In this document: piece after piece, positions 32,789-42,023 of the stretch
Numbering within the stretch: the stretch's first letter is position 1
How the letters are laid out: every line of letters begins with the position of its first letter
DNA from: Ignavibacteriales bacterium
GTDB taxonomy: Bacteria; Bacteroidota; Ignavibacteria; Ignavibacteriales; Melioribacteraceae
Reading direction: 5' to 3'
Length of the DNA: 64,000 nt
Assembly (NCBI GenBank): GCA_020061355.1
Contig: JAGUYK010000026.1
Span: forward strand, 1-64,000
Position numbers and translations under genes: made by a program
Notes under the pieces: generated by a model
Database searches by the model: none
What the model was told of the DNA's origin: nothing
Seen by the model: the letters and a program-made list of their open reading frames with translations, nothing else

Positions 32789-34063
32789 TTAATGACCCGA
32801 TGGAATAGATCTGTTATTAGTAACTTTTGATGAAGGTGAATCTTTTACCATAAACCATAAAACCGATGAAATAAGTAAAGTAGTTCCGCTTATGATGAAA
32901 ATTAAATTCTTATCGGCTGCATTCTGAATGAAAGTACCGATAACAAGACTAACGAAAAGTTGAGGCAGAACAACAGATAGATTAAAGATCCCCATGAAGA
33001 AGCCCATCTTGGCTTTATTAACTTTCTCGGACATAATTGCAAATGGTAAACTAACTATTGCCGCCCATCCGATTCCGCAGACTGCCATCAGTATCCACAC
33101 ATTTACTGATGAAGTACCAAAGAAGACAATTCCAAAATAACCGAGCGACATAATCGCAACTGCCGACAAATGTGTTTTTACTCTTCCGATTTTTTCCGTT
33201 ATCGGTTCTAGCACAAATGCCGGAAGAAGTGCGCCAACCGCATTTAAAATCAAAAAAGAGATTGATAAGATCTGACCGGTTTCATCATTCGAAGCAGGAT
33301 TCAGTTTCTGCTCAACAAATCCGATCATATAGACGAACATCGTCTGAACTCCTATCCACGAAAACGAATGAGCGAAAAGGAGTTTAAGGAATTGATTCCA
33401 GTCGGTTGTTGAGGAACCGTGAGTATTATTCTCTGCCTGTTCGGTCTGAAGTTCTTTCGATTCTTTAACGAACATCATCGGAATAATTGAGAATAAAAGT
33501 ACAAGAAGAACACCGAAGTAGATCAAAAAGAAATTACCGAAGATTGCACCGATTGCATAAGCGAGAACACCGAATGAGCCGGAAACCGTCTGCATCCATG
33601 TATAACCTTTTGTCCTTGGAACTCCTTCGGGTGTTACATCAGCAATTATCGAACGGGTCGGATTGAAACTGATATTGATTGCAAGGTCTAATGTTAGAGC
33701 AACGAACACAGCAACGATTATTATGTTTGTGAAACCGAAGAAATCGCTTATCACTCCGATGTTAGGTAATGCAAAGAGCATTAATGCTGCAAGCGAACCG
33801 CCGATTAAAATAAACGGTCGGCGCCTCCCTCCCCAGAACCAGACTTTATCGCTTATCAAACCGACAATCGGCTGACCGATAATTCCGGCAAGCGGACCGG
33901 CTGCCCATACAAAACCGATCTCGTGAAGATCGAGATTGAACTGCGTCCGCATAAGCCAGCTTAATGCCGCAATCTGAATTGAAAGAGCAAAACCCATTGC
34001 AGTTGCAGGCAGACTTAAAATTGCATAAAAGGGTTTTGAAAGTTTCTTCTGCATCTCTAACAT
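32789..34063 (-). CDS. MFS transporter, SLC45/sugar-transporter-like, second copy
   Basis: A 424-residue, 12-helix transporter of the same type as 24865-26376 but shorter, mainly by a smaller central loop. Shared marks are FVWAAGPLAGIIGQPIVGLI, the loop motif SDKVWFWGGRRRPFILIG near 67-84 and a helix-4 segment DLAINISFNPTRSIIADVTP. The central loop has KESKELQTEQAENN. ATG at 34063, with GAGGATAAA upstream. Function is probably proton-linked import of a di- or oligosaccharide. The two transporters diverge around the propeller genes. It overlaps nothing and is followed within 2 bp by the secreted protein gene. Confidence 0.87.
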   Translation of the reverse strand: MLEMQKKLSKPFYAILSLPATAMGFALSIQIAALSWLMRTQFNLDLHEIGFVWAAGPLAGIIGQPIVGLISDKVWFWGGRRRPFILIGGSLAALMLFALPNIGVISDFFGFTNIIIVAVFVALTLDLAINISFNPTRSIIADVTPEGVPRTKGYTWMQTVSGSFGVLAYAIGAIFGNFFLIYFGVLLVLLFSIIPMMFVKESKELQTEQAENNTHGSSTTDWNQFLKLLFAHSFSWIGVQTMFVYMIGFVEQKLNPASNDETGQILSISFLILNAVGALLPAFVLEPITEKIGRVKTHLSAVAIMSLGYFGIVFFGTSSVNVWILMAVCGIGWAAIVSLPFAIMSEKVNKAKMGFFMGIFNLSVVLPQLFVSLVIGTFIQNAADKNLIFIISGTTLLISSVLWFMVKDSPSSKVTNNRSIPSGH

Positions 34064-34108
34064 TTTATCCTCGTTAAATTTGTTTTCAAAGATAGAACCT
34101 AAAAGTTA

Positions 34109-34855
34109 TTAACCAGTTTTCCTTAGCAAAGTTTCATATCCGAAAGTATAGAACTCACGGAAGAATCTAATATCGGGCATCTTAAGTTTCGGTAATCCGT
34201 AACGGTATCCGTAAATAGGTCTGAACAGGAATAATTCCTTTTTAACCGGAACAAAATTTTTAAGCCGGCAGAGAGTTTCGAACTTTGCAATCTGCATTCC
34301 GGTACTGTAGTGGAGTTTTATCTCTTCAACATAATCATCTTTTTCTGAAAGTGATTTGGCAACAGGGTTCAATATTAATTTTGGTAAGAGATGTAGATAC
34401 GGTACAGCTTTCAAGAAACTTCCTGCAATCTGCTGATGACCGGCAAACGGAGAATACTTAGGAGGGAAACTGATGAACAAATATCCTTTGTCATTCAGAA
34501 GTATATCAAGATTATCGAAAGCTGTATATTTATTCGATACATGTTCGATAACTTCCCGCATAATTATCAGGTCGAATTTTTCTCCAATCAAATCAGGAAG
34601 TTTTTCATCAGTAATATCGCCGGCGATAATTTTAAGTTGCGGATTAATTGCTTTCGCTATTTCGATCCGCTCAGGACTCAATTCAATTCCGGTTGCGTCC
34701 ATACCGAGATTCCGTAAAACCTCCAAAAGACCTCCTTCGGCACAACCAATCTCAAGGACCTTTAATTTATGGAAATTATGGATCTTCTTTTGAAAGTATG
34801 GGATCAGATACTTTTCCGTGTAATCGCGTTGTTCATAGAAATGCTTTTCTGCCAT
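34109..34855 (-). CDS. Class I SAM-dependent methyltransferase
   Basis: A 248-residue Rossmann-fold methyltransferase. The SAM-binding motif I is VLEIGCAEGG near 33-42, with acidic Glu at the end of strand 2 (GIELSPERIEIA near 57-68), and motif II/III regions IIAGDITDEKLPD and FDLIIMREVIEHVSNK near 98-113. A 90-residue C-terminal extension (from about 140) is typical of lipid or glycan methyltransferases, but no substrate can be named. It lies 45 bp upstream of the MFS gene on the same strand and divergently from smpB, with a 158-bp gap. Confidence 0.85.
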   Translation of the reverse strand: MAEKHFYEQRDYTEKYLIPYFQKKIHNFHKLKVLEIGCAEGGLLEVLRNLGMDATGIELSPERIEIAKAINPQLKIIAGDITDEKLPDLIGEKFDLIIMREVIEHVSNKYTAFDNLDILLNDKGYLFISFPPKYSPFAGHQQIAGSFLKAVPYLHLLPKLILNPVAKSLSEKDDYVEEIKLHYSTGMQIAKFETLCRLKNFVPVKKELFLFRPIYGYRYGLPKLKMPDIRFFREFYTFGYETLLRKTG

Positions 34856-35013
34856 AAGTACCGTTCAAAGTTCAAACAAAATTTAATGAAAGTTTTGGTA
34901 GCGAAAAAATAGATGAGGCATTCGGCAACATTTTTATAAAAATAATTTGGAATCGGATTAATTCTTGCATTTATTGTGCAATAAAAATAAATTTTGTCCG
35001 CCATTTTGAGATT

Positions 35014-35469
35014 ATGACTGAAAATACTTCAGAGAAGAACATAACGGTTAACAGGAAAGCCCAGCACGAATATTTCATTCTTCAGAAATATGAAGCAGGG
35101 ATTATGCTTGTAGGATCTGAGGTAAAATCGCTTAGACAGAATAGAGCATCGCTTGTAGATAGTTTCGCTGCTGTTGAAAGCGGTGAAGTCTGGCTTTACA
35201 ATGCTAATATAAATGTTTATGATCAGGCAAGTATTAATAATCACGATCCGGTTCGAAAGAGAAAGTTATTATTTAATAAAAGTGAGATAAGGAAATTAAT
35301 AAAGGCAACGGCTGAAAAAGGAAATACATTAGTACCTTTACGGCTCTATTTCAAAGGGGGCAAAGTAAAAGTTGAGATTGCTGTTGCTACCGGCAAAAAG
35401 AAATATGATAAACGAGAAGAGATAGCTAAAAGGGATTTAAACAGAGAATTACAGCGGAAGCTGAAATAA
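35014..35469 (+). CDS. smpB: SsrA-binding protein SmpB
   Basis: A 151-residue SmpB, full length. Core motifs are [10 protein letters not shown] near 12-21, [23 protein letters not shown] near 29-51, and the C-terminal tail [21 protein letters not shown], which mimics the codon in the ribosomal A site. SmpB binds tmRNA and rescues stalled ribosomes. The ssrA gene itself is not in the window. ATG start; the Shine-Dalgarno site is weak (TTGAG). The tyrS start lies 2-20 bp after the stop, so the two are co-transcribed. Confidence 0.97.
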   Translation: MTENTSEKNITVNRKAQHEYFILQKYEAGIMLVGSEVKSLRQNRASLVDSFAAVESGEVWLYNANINVYDQASINNHDPVRKRKLLFNKSEIRKLIKATAEKGNTLVPLRLYFKGGKVKVEIAVATGKKKYDKREEIAKRDLNRELQRKLK

Positions 35470-35489
35470 TTTTGCAGCGGAGAAAACTA

Positions 35490-36722
35490 TTGAGTAAAAA
35501 AGAATTGTTCCCACCTGTTAATGAGCAGATGGATCTCATTAAACGGGGCGCCTTCGAAATCATACCTGAAGAAGAACTGATTCATAAACTAGAGAAATCA
35601 TACAAAGAGAATAAACCACTAAAAATAAAATTAGGATGCGATCCCACCCGTCCTGATCTTCACCTCGGTCACTCAGTTGTATTAAGGAAGTTAGCACAGT
35701 TCCAGAGTTTAGGTCATGATGCAATATTGATTGTTGGAGATTTCACAGGAATGATTGGAGATCCATCTGGCAGGAATTCCTCGCGTCCCCCCTTGTCGTT
35801 TGAAGAAGCGCGTGAGAACGGCAAATCTTATTTCGAGCAGGCATCAAAAATACTTAACAAAGAAAAAACAAGGATTGTATACAATTCAGAATGGCTTGGG
35901 AAAATGCATTTTGAAGACGTCATTAAACTTGCATCCAAATATACCGTTGCCCGTATGCTTGAAAGAGATGACTTCACAAAACGTTACAAAGGTGGTATTC
36001 CGATACTGATGCACGAGATACTCTACCCGCTTGCACAGGCAATGGATTCAGTAGCGATTGAGAGCGATGTTGAACTTGGAGGAACCGATCAAAAATTCAA
36101 TCTGCTGGTTGGAAGAGATATTCAAAGAGAGTTCGGAGCAAGTCCACAGGTAATCCTCACAATGCCGCTGTTAGTAGGCACTGACGGTTCCGAGAAGATG
36201 AGCAAGTCGTTAGACAACTATATTGGTATTAACGATCCGCCAAAGGAGATCTACGGTAAGACGTTATCAATCGCAGATGAATTAATCTACAGCTATTTTG
36301 AACTGACAACAGATGTAACTTATGATGAGCTTAAGTCGATTAAGGAATCACTTACAGATAAAGGAGTTAACCCGAGAGACATCAAAAGAAAACTTGCTAG
36401 GATATTGGTAGCGATGTATCACTCGGAAGAAGAAGCTGTTTCAGCAGAAACAGAGTTTGATAATATCTTTGTAAAGAAAGGATTGCCAGATGATATCCCT
36501 GAATTCAGAGCTGAAACGGGACTAAAAGAAAGCAATATTCTCGATCTGATTGTTACAGTCGGTTTTGCTCCCTCTAAGGCGGAAGCCAGAAGACTTGTCC
36601 AACAAGGGGGCGTTACTATAGACGGCGATAAAATAAGTGATATCGCCGGAACTGTAAAATTCGATCATGATAAAATATTAAAAGTAGGTAAACGGAATTT
36701 CATAAAAATAATCTGTTCATAA
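35490..36722 (+). CDS. tyrS: Tyrosyl-tRNA synthetase
   Basis: A class I synthetase of about 410 residues. The signature HLGH lies at 58-61 ([15 protein letters not shown]) and the KMSKS loop is present unchanged ([12 protein letters not shown], near 240). An S4-like RNA-binding domain closes the protein ([22 protein letters not shown]). This is the longer TyrZ-like type without the typical TyrS insertion. The start chosen is TTG 35490, because GGAG lies 7 bases upstream; TTG 35472 would add six residues with a poorer site. It attaches tyrosine to tRNA-Tyr. It follows smpB closely and precedes the arginine decarboxylase by 17 bp. Confidence 0.93.
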   Translation: MSKKELFPPVNEQMDLIKRGAFEIIPEEELIHKLEKSYKENKPLKIKLGCDPTRPDLHLGHSVVLRKLAQFQSLGHDAILIVGDFTGMIGDPSGRNSSRPPLSFEEARENGKSYFEQASKILNKEKTRIVYNSEWLGKMHFEDVIKLASKYTVARMLERDDFTKRYKGGIPILMHEILYPLAQAMDSVAIESDVELGGTDQKFNLLVGRDIQREFGASPQVILTMPLLVGTDGSEKMSKSLDNYIGINDPPKEIYGKTLSIADELIYSYFELTTDVTYDELKSIKESLTDKGVNPRDIKRKLARILVAMYHSEEEAVSAETEFDNIFVKKGLPDDIPEFRAETGLKESNILDLIVTVGFAPSKAEARRLVQQGGVTIDGDKISDIAGTVKFDHDKILKVGKRNFIKIICS

Positions 36723-36739
36723 AATGGAGGAAAGGAAAA

Positions 36740-37285
36740 TTGTACGTTCCAACAAAAATCTTTTTTACAAAGGGAGTAGGTAAACATAAAGAATATCTTG
36801 CATCATTCGAATTAGCCCTTAGAAGTGCCGGAATTGAAATCTGCAATTTAGTTTCTGTGAGCAGTATCTTCCCGGTTGGTGCTAAAGTCATCTCAAGAAG
36901 TCAGGGATTGAAGATCCTAAAGCCAGGTCAGATTACACATTGCGTAATGGCCCGTAATTCAACGAATGAGCCGAACCGTTTAATCGCCTCCTCTATTGGA
37001 GTTGCCATTCCGGCTAATAAAACAATGTACGGTTATCTTTCCGAGCATCATCCTTATGGCGAAACAGAAAAAGTATGCGGTGATTATGCTGAAGATCTCG
37101 CGGCAACTATGCTTGCAACAACTCTTGGTGTTGAGTTCGAGGCTGAAAAAGCATGGAATGAAAGAGAACAGGTTTATAAAATGTCTGGCAAGATCGTCCG
37201 TACTTTTAATGTAACCCAATCTGCACAGGGTGATAAATACGGATTATGGACGACAGTACTTGCTGTTGGAATTCTTCTACCATAA
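36740..37285 (+). CDS. pdaD: Pyruvoyl-dependent arginine decarboxylase
   Basis: A 181-residue proenzyme. The self-cleavage site is Ser41-Ser42 in [14 protein letters not shown], which would give a short beta chain and an alpha chain carrying the N-terminal pyruvoyl group. Other family marks are [40 protein letters not shown] and the catalytic Glu in [13 protein letters not shown]. It decarboxylates arginine to agmatine for polyamine synthesis. The start is TTG 36740 preceded by GGAGGAAAGGAAA. No agmatinase or agmatine deiminase is adjacent, so the later steps are elsewhere. The stop is 2 bp from the end of the convergent symporter gene. Confidence 0.93.
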   Translation: MYVPTKIFFTKGVGKHKEYLASFELALRSAGIEICNLVSVSSIFPVGAKVISRSQGLKILKPGQITHCVMARNSTNEPNRLIASSIGVAIPANKTMYGYLSEHHPYGETEKVCGDYAEDLAATMLATTLGVEFEAEKAWNEREQVYKMSGKIVRTFNVTQSAQGDKYGLWTTVLAVGILLP

Positions 37286-37287
37286 AT

Positions 37288-38697
37288 TTAAGAGAGGTCG
37301 TCAACATTAACGGCCTCTTTCCTCTTCCATATACCAAGAAGATGTACACACATCGCGACTGATATTCCAACTATCATTGGTTCTATCATCTTCAAATAGC
37401 TGATCTGTATATAATCCCGAGTCAGATGCCATAGTATACTAGTAGAGGAGCCTAAAATAATTTCAGCAAGTGCAAATCTTCCATCAATTTCGAATTTCCT
37501 ATAATATGCACCAAATATCAGAAATACTAGACCCGGAATGCAAAAACTTCCTATCAGGTACCATAATTCAATAACCGATTGAACTGAAGCTGCTAATATC
37601 ACAGCAATGACTGCAGATATAATTATTCCGATCCGAACATAAAGGACTAAATCGATTGAAGAATTCTTGTTATTGAATTTTGATGCGAAGTCCTTTCCGA
37701 ATGTGGTGGCACTAATAAATAAAAAACTGTTTGCCGTGGATATTATTGTTGCAAAAAGAGCAGCATAGAATATACCTTTCAGTCCACTGCTTAAAACTCT
37801 TTCAGCATATAACGGGAATGCCAGAACCGGTTCACTAAGATCAGGTAAAAGTGCTTTAGAAAATAGCCCTGTCGTTGTGGTTAGAAAATCGAACAGTATC
37901 CAGAAAAAAACGGAGATTATTATCCCCCACTTGGCTGTGTTACCGTCCTTTGCTGCATAACATCGCTGATGGAATCCCGGGTCTGCAAATGTCCACAATG
38001 CAATTAGGAACCAGACCAGAATGTAAACCGGTGATGAATCGCCGGATATTTTTAGATGACCTGCAGGCAGATTAACAGAAAGGAAATCAATTCCCCCGAC
38101 ATCTGTAAAGGAAACAGTTACAATGATTATAAAACCAATGAACATTACAAAGAATTGGAGTACATCGGTATAAAGGTCGCTTCTATAACCACCCCTGATT
38201 AAATATAGAGATGAAAGTAATGCTGCAATAATTAGGGACCAGATCAAATCAATATTGAAAATTAGTTTTATAAGACTTCCAATCATAAGTATGTAAGGTG
38301 CCGGTGAGACAAGAATAAAGATTAAAATGGCGGCCAGTGTTCCAACTTTATGGCCGTATGATTGTTCCAGTTTATCAGGGATTGTATATAATGATGCATT
38401 GCGGATTTTTGATGCAAAAAAAAATGCAAAGAGAATTGCAAAAATGTAATAAGGTAATCCTTGCGTAACCCAGCTTAATAGTCCGCTTCTGTATGTGAAT
38501 TCCCCGACTCCTAAAATCCCTCCGTACCATGTTGAAACATTTGTGAGAATAAAAAGAATCAGTCCAACTTTTCTACCTGAAAGAAGAAAACTTTCTTCAC
38601 CTTCTCCCTTCTTAAAACCTGGAATCATTCCGATTAGTAAAAGGGCAGCAAAGAAAGCTACTATAATCAGAATATCTAAAGTGCTAAATGAGACCAT
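37288..38697 (-). CDS. Sodium:solute symporter family protein, candidate thiamine transporter
   Basis: A 469-residue membrane protein with about 13 hydrophobic segments. It has the SSS marks of the first helices: ILIIVAFFAALLLIGMIPGF, GRKVGLILFILTNVSTWYGG and a loop with YTIPDKLEQSYGHKVG. The following SLYLIRGGYRSDLYTDVLQF is the conserved helix-5 region of SSS carriers. SSS proteins import sugars, amino acids, vitamins or urea with Na+. It is the third gene after the TPP riboswitch, overlapping the thiamine pyrophosphokinase gene by 14 bases. In related Bacteroidota this position is taken by PnuT. That makes thiamine (or a precursor) the most likely substrate; this is inference from context. 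Confidence 0.8.
   Translation of the reverse strand: MVSFSTLDILIIVAFFAALLLIGMIPGFKKGEGEESFLLSGRKVGLILFILTNVSTWYGGILGVGEFTYRSGLLSWVTQGLPYYIFAILFAFFFASKIRNASLYTIPDKLEQSYGHKVGTLAAILIFILVSPAPYILMIGSLIKLIFNIDLIWSLIIAALLSSLYLIRGGYRSDLYTDVLQFFVMFIGFIIIVTVSFTDVGGIDFLSVNLPAGHLKISGDSSPVYILVWFLIALWTFADPGFHQRCYAAKDGNTAKWGIIISVFFWILFDFLTTTTGLFSKALLPDLSEPVLAFPLYAERVLSSGLKGIFYAALFATIISTANSFLFISATTFGKDFASKFNNKNSSIDLVLYVRIGIIISAVIAVILAASVQSVIELWYLIGSFCIPGLVFLIFGAYYRKFEIDGRFALAEIILGSSTSILWHLTRDYIQISYLKMIEPMIVGISVAMCVHLLGIWKRKEAVNVDDLS
37291..37320 (+). terminator. Possible terminator after pdaD
   Basis: AGAGGTCG and CGGCCTCT (with one G-T pair) flank a 10-base loop at about 37293-37318, followed by TTTCCTCTTCC. 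It lies 8 bp beyond the pdaD stop but inside the last codons of the opposite-strand symporter gene, so it may be a coincidence of coding sequence. Confidence 0.35.
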
Positions 38698-39337
38698 GTT
38701 TTCTCATTAATTGAAAATCACGCACAACAAATACGTTACCGTTTTTAATTTTCAGCTTAACCTCCTCAGAAATTGTGATGTTGCTTGTACTTTCCCTCTC
38801 TCCAAAAGGTAATGAAATATTCCTTAGTGGATACTTCAATCCATGTGAAAGAATTATCGTTTTCTCTTTTATTCCATATACTGAAATTACCTCACCAGGT
38901 ACAGTTTTAATTGTAACATTTCCTGAATAAGTTTTTAAAAGAGATTTCTGATGAATGACAGTTATTCTAATTCTGTTTGAGAATTTAAGAACAATTCCCA
39001 GATTACAAAATGAATGATCCAGCCGATCTCCAGTTGCTCCGAGAAGAATTGCTTCAGTAAACCGTTTTCTAATTGCGAATTTAAGACACTTTTCAACATC
39101 CGTATCGTTCTGTCGCTTAATTTTAATTATCCGGCTTTTATTTGCAAAGTAGTTCAATGCTTTGGGACTAATAGAATCAAGATCACCAATAATATAATCA
39201 GGGACTAATTTATAAAGCATGGCGGTGTTAGCACCGCCGTCCGCGCATATTAAAGTTGAGTAACCTGCATTTTTTAAATACTGGAAAACTGGTTTTAATG
39301 GAGGATGACCGTTTGCAAGAATTATACACTTTTTCAT
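38684..39337 (-). CDS. thiN: Thiamine pyrophosphokinase
   Basis: A 217-residue enzyme transferring pyrophosphate from ATP to thiamine. Motifs in order are ICADGGANTAML near 34-45, YIIGDLDSISP near 53-63 (with the metal Asp residues), KRQNDTDVEKCL near 78-89 and LLGATGDRLDHSFCN near 100-114. The C-terminal beta domain binding thiamine has SVYGIKEKTIILSHGLKYPL and the STSNITIS strand. The ATG overlaps the TonB-receptor stop by 4 bases (ATGA) and its end overlaps the symporter start by 14 bases. This makes a three-gene thiamine unit under one TPP riboswitch. Confidence 0.94.
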   Translation of the reverse strand: MKKCIILANGHPPLKPVFQYLKNAGYSTLICADGGANTAMLYKLVPDYIIGDLDSISPKALNYFANKSRIIKIKRQNDTDVEKCLKFAIRKRFTEAILLGATGDRLDHSFCNLGIVLKFSNRIRITVIHQKSLLKTYSGNVTIKTVPGEVISVYGIKEKTIILSHGLKYPLRNISLPFGERESTSNITISEEVKLKIKNGNVFVVRDFQLMRKHGLI

Positions 39338-41826
39338 AATCCAACTCTAATTCCAAATAGAATATTTCTTTCTGCAGCGGGAAAATACTCCTTCCCAATT
39401 CCATATGCAGCATAAAGGTTATCAAATAAATTATTTATCTGCAAAAACAATTTCAGATTATTAAAGTAAGGTTCAAGCTCAAATTCATAACTGGAATAAA
39501 GATTGACGACGAAATATGAATTAACTTTGTTGTCGGTATAGTCGGTCATGCCAGGATATCGCTTCCAATATACGCCCAGACTCTGGCCATAGTTATCAGT
39601 GTAGAATTCTCCTACCAATTTAGCTGCAATCTGTGTTAAGAAACCATGGCTGCTATACTTGAATATTGCGTTAAAGGTTAGGTCAGGGAAACCGCTAATA
39701 CGATTACCGGATAAATCTAACGGACTAATTACTTTGATTCCTGAGACCGGATCCTTGTACTTTATAATAGTTGAACCGCTGCTGATATAGTTTTTACTTA
39801 ACGAACCATTAAAAATAAGATCAACCGATTCACCAATTTTATAATTTATCGTCCCCTCCAGACCATAATGAATGGTCCTATCCATATTTCCTGTAACCGG
39901 CTGACCGAATCGATCTATCTGGCCTTGCTTTACAATTTCATCATTGAATATCATGTAAAATAAATTCAGAGAACCTGAGAAATTATTAAAGGAATAATTC
40001 GTACCCAACTCAAAATCATTCATCCTTTCCGGTTTGACTAATGGCCTGGATAAATCATATTTGCCGTCCAAGGTTAGTTCAAACTGTGGAGTTTCGCCCC
40101 CGCTCGATTCAGCGGCATCGTAATAATTTTTCAAACGCGGTTCCCTTGATACATTTGCATACGACAAGTAAATACTGAGGTTATCTTTCAATCTGAAATT
40201 AAAACCGATTCTCGGATTTATAAAAAAGTTATCAATCTCAAATTCATTATTCAGATACCTTTCATTCTGTAATTTATAATTATGATAGGCGAACTGTACT
40301 TCTGCGAGAATATTTAATTTCTCATTCAATCTATAATTTTCATTAACATAAAAATTGAGAATCTCCTTACCGCCTTCATAGTAATAGTAACGGTAATCTT
40401 TCGTTATCCCTGCCGGCAAGTTCTCACCATAGATCAGACTTCCCCAGTGGACCGAATTGTGGAATCTAATTTCACCGCCTATTATTAATTCTCCTAAATG
40501 ATGCTTAAGGCTGACTCGCGGTATCCATCCGTATTGTTTATTCTCAACCATTGCTCTGATTAGAACATTACCAGGATTTTTTGTCGACATGAACCCGTTA
40601 TCAAATGTCAATCTAAAATAATTTGTATCTGCCCAGGAGCCGTCATAATCGAAAAATCCTTCTCCAAATACGGCAAACAGAGCAGAGTTAACTGTTATTC
40701 GATCATTAATCTTAAATTCATTAAGAAGTTCATAATGAGGTTGAGAGAAATTTTCGATTTCATCGGGTCTTCTTACCGATTTATAAGTATAGTTTCTATT
40801 GTCAGCCTCCCAGTATGATAAATTTTCCTTCCGAAGGTTTCTATCTTTAATCGCAAATTTTGGTAAACCGTTATATGCCAGTCCATCTGCAACCGGTCCA
40901 CCGTAAATATTGATTTGAGTTGTCAAATCCTCATCGTATCTAACTGCCGATAAATGGAATGACTTAAAATCAATCCAACTGGAGTTCCGATAACCGCTGC
41001 TGAGTGTTTGAGAAAGTTTTGAATAAAAAGAATATTTCTTATTGACCAGTCCGCTTGAAAACGAAACGCTATACTTTCTGGTATTATAATCACCTAAAGA
41101 GGTTGATAATTCCATACGGTGTTTATCGGAAAATGTTGATGTAATTATATTTATAGAACCGCCGATTGCCGGATAGCCGGTAATTCCGGAACCTGCTCCT
41201 CGCTGTACCTGAATCAATTCAGTGCTTTCAATCAGATCTGGAAAATCGAGCCAGTAAACGTTATGATCTTCCGGGTCATTCTGCGGGATTCCGTTTATTG
41301 AAACAGAAATTCTACGTTGATCAAAACCACGGATACTTAGATAATTATAACCGAGTCCATTTCCATTTTCAGAATAGAAAGTAGCAGAAGGCAGATAACT
41401 CAGGACTTCCGGTATATCCTGATTTGTATAGGTTGCAGCAAGATCTTTGCGATTAAGTTTGTTAAAACTGATTGGTGAAAAGCCTTCTTTCGCAATTGTT
41501 CCTTTTACTAAAACAGTCTGACTGGAAATAATTTTGTGATCCATCAGAAGATCTTGTGAGATACTTAAAAAATGCTCAGCAGGAATTTCTTTAGTTTCGA
41601 AAGAGATGTGAGTAATACGAAGTATATCGCTTTTATCAATATTCCCCTTTAATATAAAAAGACCATTTAAGTCGGTCGCTGCACCGATTCCTTTTCCTAA
41701 TACAATGATATTTACAAAAGGTATCGGTTCCCTGTCCGTAGAATTTAACAACCTGCCCTTTACTTCCAATACTTGAGCCATTGAGTAACCGGATAGAAAC
41801 AAAAAAAGAACAATTAAGTTTTTCAT
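39334..41826 (-). CDS. TonB-dependent outer-membrane receptor, probable thiamine receptor
   Basis: An 830-residue receptor. The signal peptide covers 1-17 (ending GYSMA), then a carboxypeptidase-regulatory-like domain at about 19-90 (VLEVKGRLLNSTDREPIPFV, GAATDLNGLFILKG), the plug at about 120-235 (IPEVLSYLPSATFYSENGNG, GYNYLSIRGFDQRRISVSIN, IQVQRGAGSGITGYPAIGGS) and a 22-strand barrel with a C-terminal aromatic end (AERNILFGIRVGL). GGAAGGAGG lies 5 bases before ATG 41826. The leader carries a TPP riboswitch and terminator, so the receptor is made when thiamine pyrophosphate is low, which supports thiamine or thiamine phosphate as substrate. TonB power would come from ExbBD. Confidence 0.92.
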   Translation of the reverse strand: MKNLIVLFLFLSGYSMAQVLEVKGRLLNSTDREPIPFVNIIVLGKGIGAATDLNGLFILKGNIDKSDILRITHISFETKEIPAEHFLSISQDLLMDHKIISSQTVLVKGTIAKEGFSPISFNKLNRKDLAATYTNQDIPEVLSYLPSATFYSENGNGLGYNYLSIRGFDQRRISVSINGIPQNDPEDHNVYWLDFPDLIESTELIQVQRGAGSGITGYPAIGGSINIITSTFSDKHRMELSTSLGDYNTRKYSVSFSSGLVNKKYSFYSKLSQTLSSGYRNSSWIDFKSFHLSAVRYDEDLTTQINIYGGPVADGLAYNGLPKFAIKDRNLRKENLSYWEADNRNYTYKSVRRPDEIENFSQPHYELLNEFKINDRITVNSALFAVFGEGFFDYDGSWADTNYFRLTFDNGFMSTKNPGNVLIRAMVENKQYGWIPRVSLKHHLGELIIGGEIRFHNSVHWGSLIYGENLPAGITKDYRYYYYEGGKEILNFYVNENYRLNEKLNILAEVQFAYHNYKLQNERYLNNEFEIDNFFINPRIGFNFRLKDNLSIYLSYANVSREPRLKNYYDAAESSGGETPQFELTLDGKYDLSRPLVKPERMNDFELGTNYSFNNFSGSLNLFYMIFNDEIVKQGQIDRFGQPVTGNMDRTIHYGLEGTINYKIGESVDLIFNGSLSKNYISSGSTIIKYKDPVSGIKVISPLDLSGNRISGFPDLTFNAIFKYSSHGFLTQIAAKLVGEFYTDNYGQSLGVYWKRYPGMTDYTDNKVNSYFVVNLYSSYEFELEPYFNNLKLFLQINNLFDNLYAAYGIGKEYFPAAERNILFGIRVGL

Positions 41827-41871
41827 TTTATTCCTCCTTCCCGTTTAAGTGCGGGATGATTAATGAGAAAT

Positions 41872-41896
41872 AAAAAAGCCGTTTGGGAAACGGCTT
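41872..41896 (-). terminator. Riboswitch terminator
   Basis: Minus-strand stem AGCCGTTT-CCC-AAACGGCT (41877-41895) with perfect 8-bp arms, followed by a T-run (TTTTTTA). It is placed between the aptamer and the receptor start. Its left arm CCGTTTCC can pair instead with GGAAAACGG at the 3' edge of the aptamer (41915-41923), giving the antiterminator. Confidence 0.8.
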
Positions 41897-41911
41897 GCTT
41901 AATTATTCTCC

Positions 41912-41998
41912 AACCGTTTTCCTACGCTGGCATTATCCAGATCAGGTTCGAGGGTCTGTTCTCAGCCGCATTCACAGATGCAGGCACCCCTAACGACT
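41912..41998 (-). ncRNA. TPP (THI-box) riboswitch aptamer
   Basis: On the minus strand the conserved TPP core is complete: GGGGTGCC (41983-41990), CTGAGA (41960-41965), ACCC (41952-41955), then GAACCTGATCTGGATAATGC, GCCAGC and GTAGGAAA (41917-41948). A P1 helix can form from CGTT (41992-41995) with AACG (41914-41917 region). It lies about 85 bases upstream of the TonB receptor start, with the terminator between. TPP binding should stabilise P1, free the terminator arm and stop transcription of the thiamine operon. This is a textbook OFF switch. Confidence 0.96.
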
Positions 41999-42023
41999 TT
42001 TTTACAATCTATTTAATGAACAG

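Noticed and set aside
34856..35013. tmRNA or tRNA gene near smpB
   Set aside because: No tRNA-like TTCGA arm, CCA end or paired acceptor was found in this gap or in the other gaps of the window.
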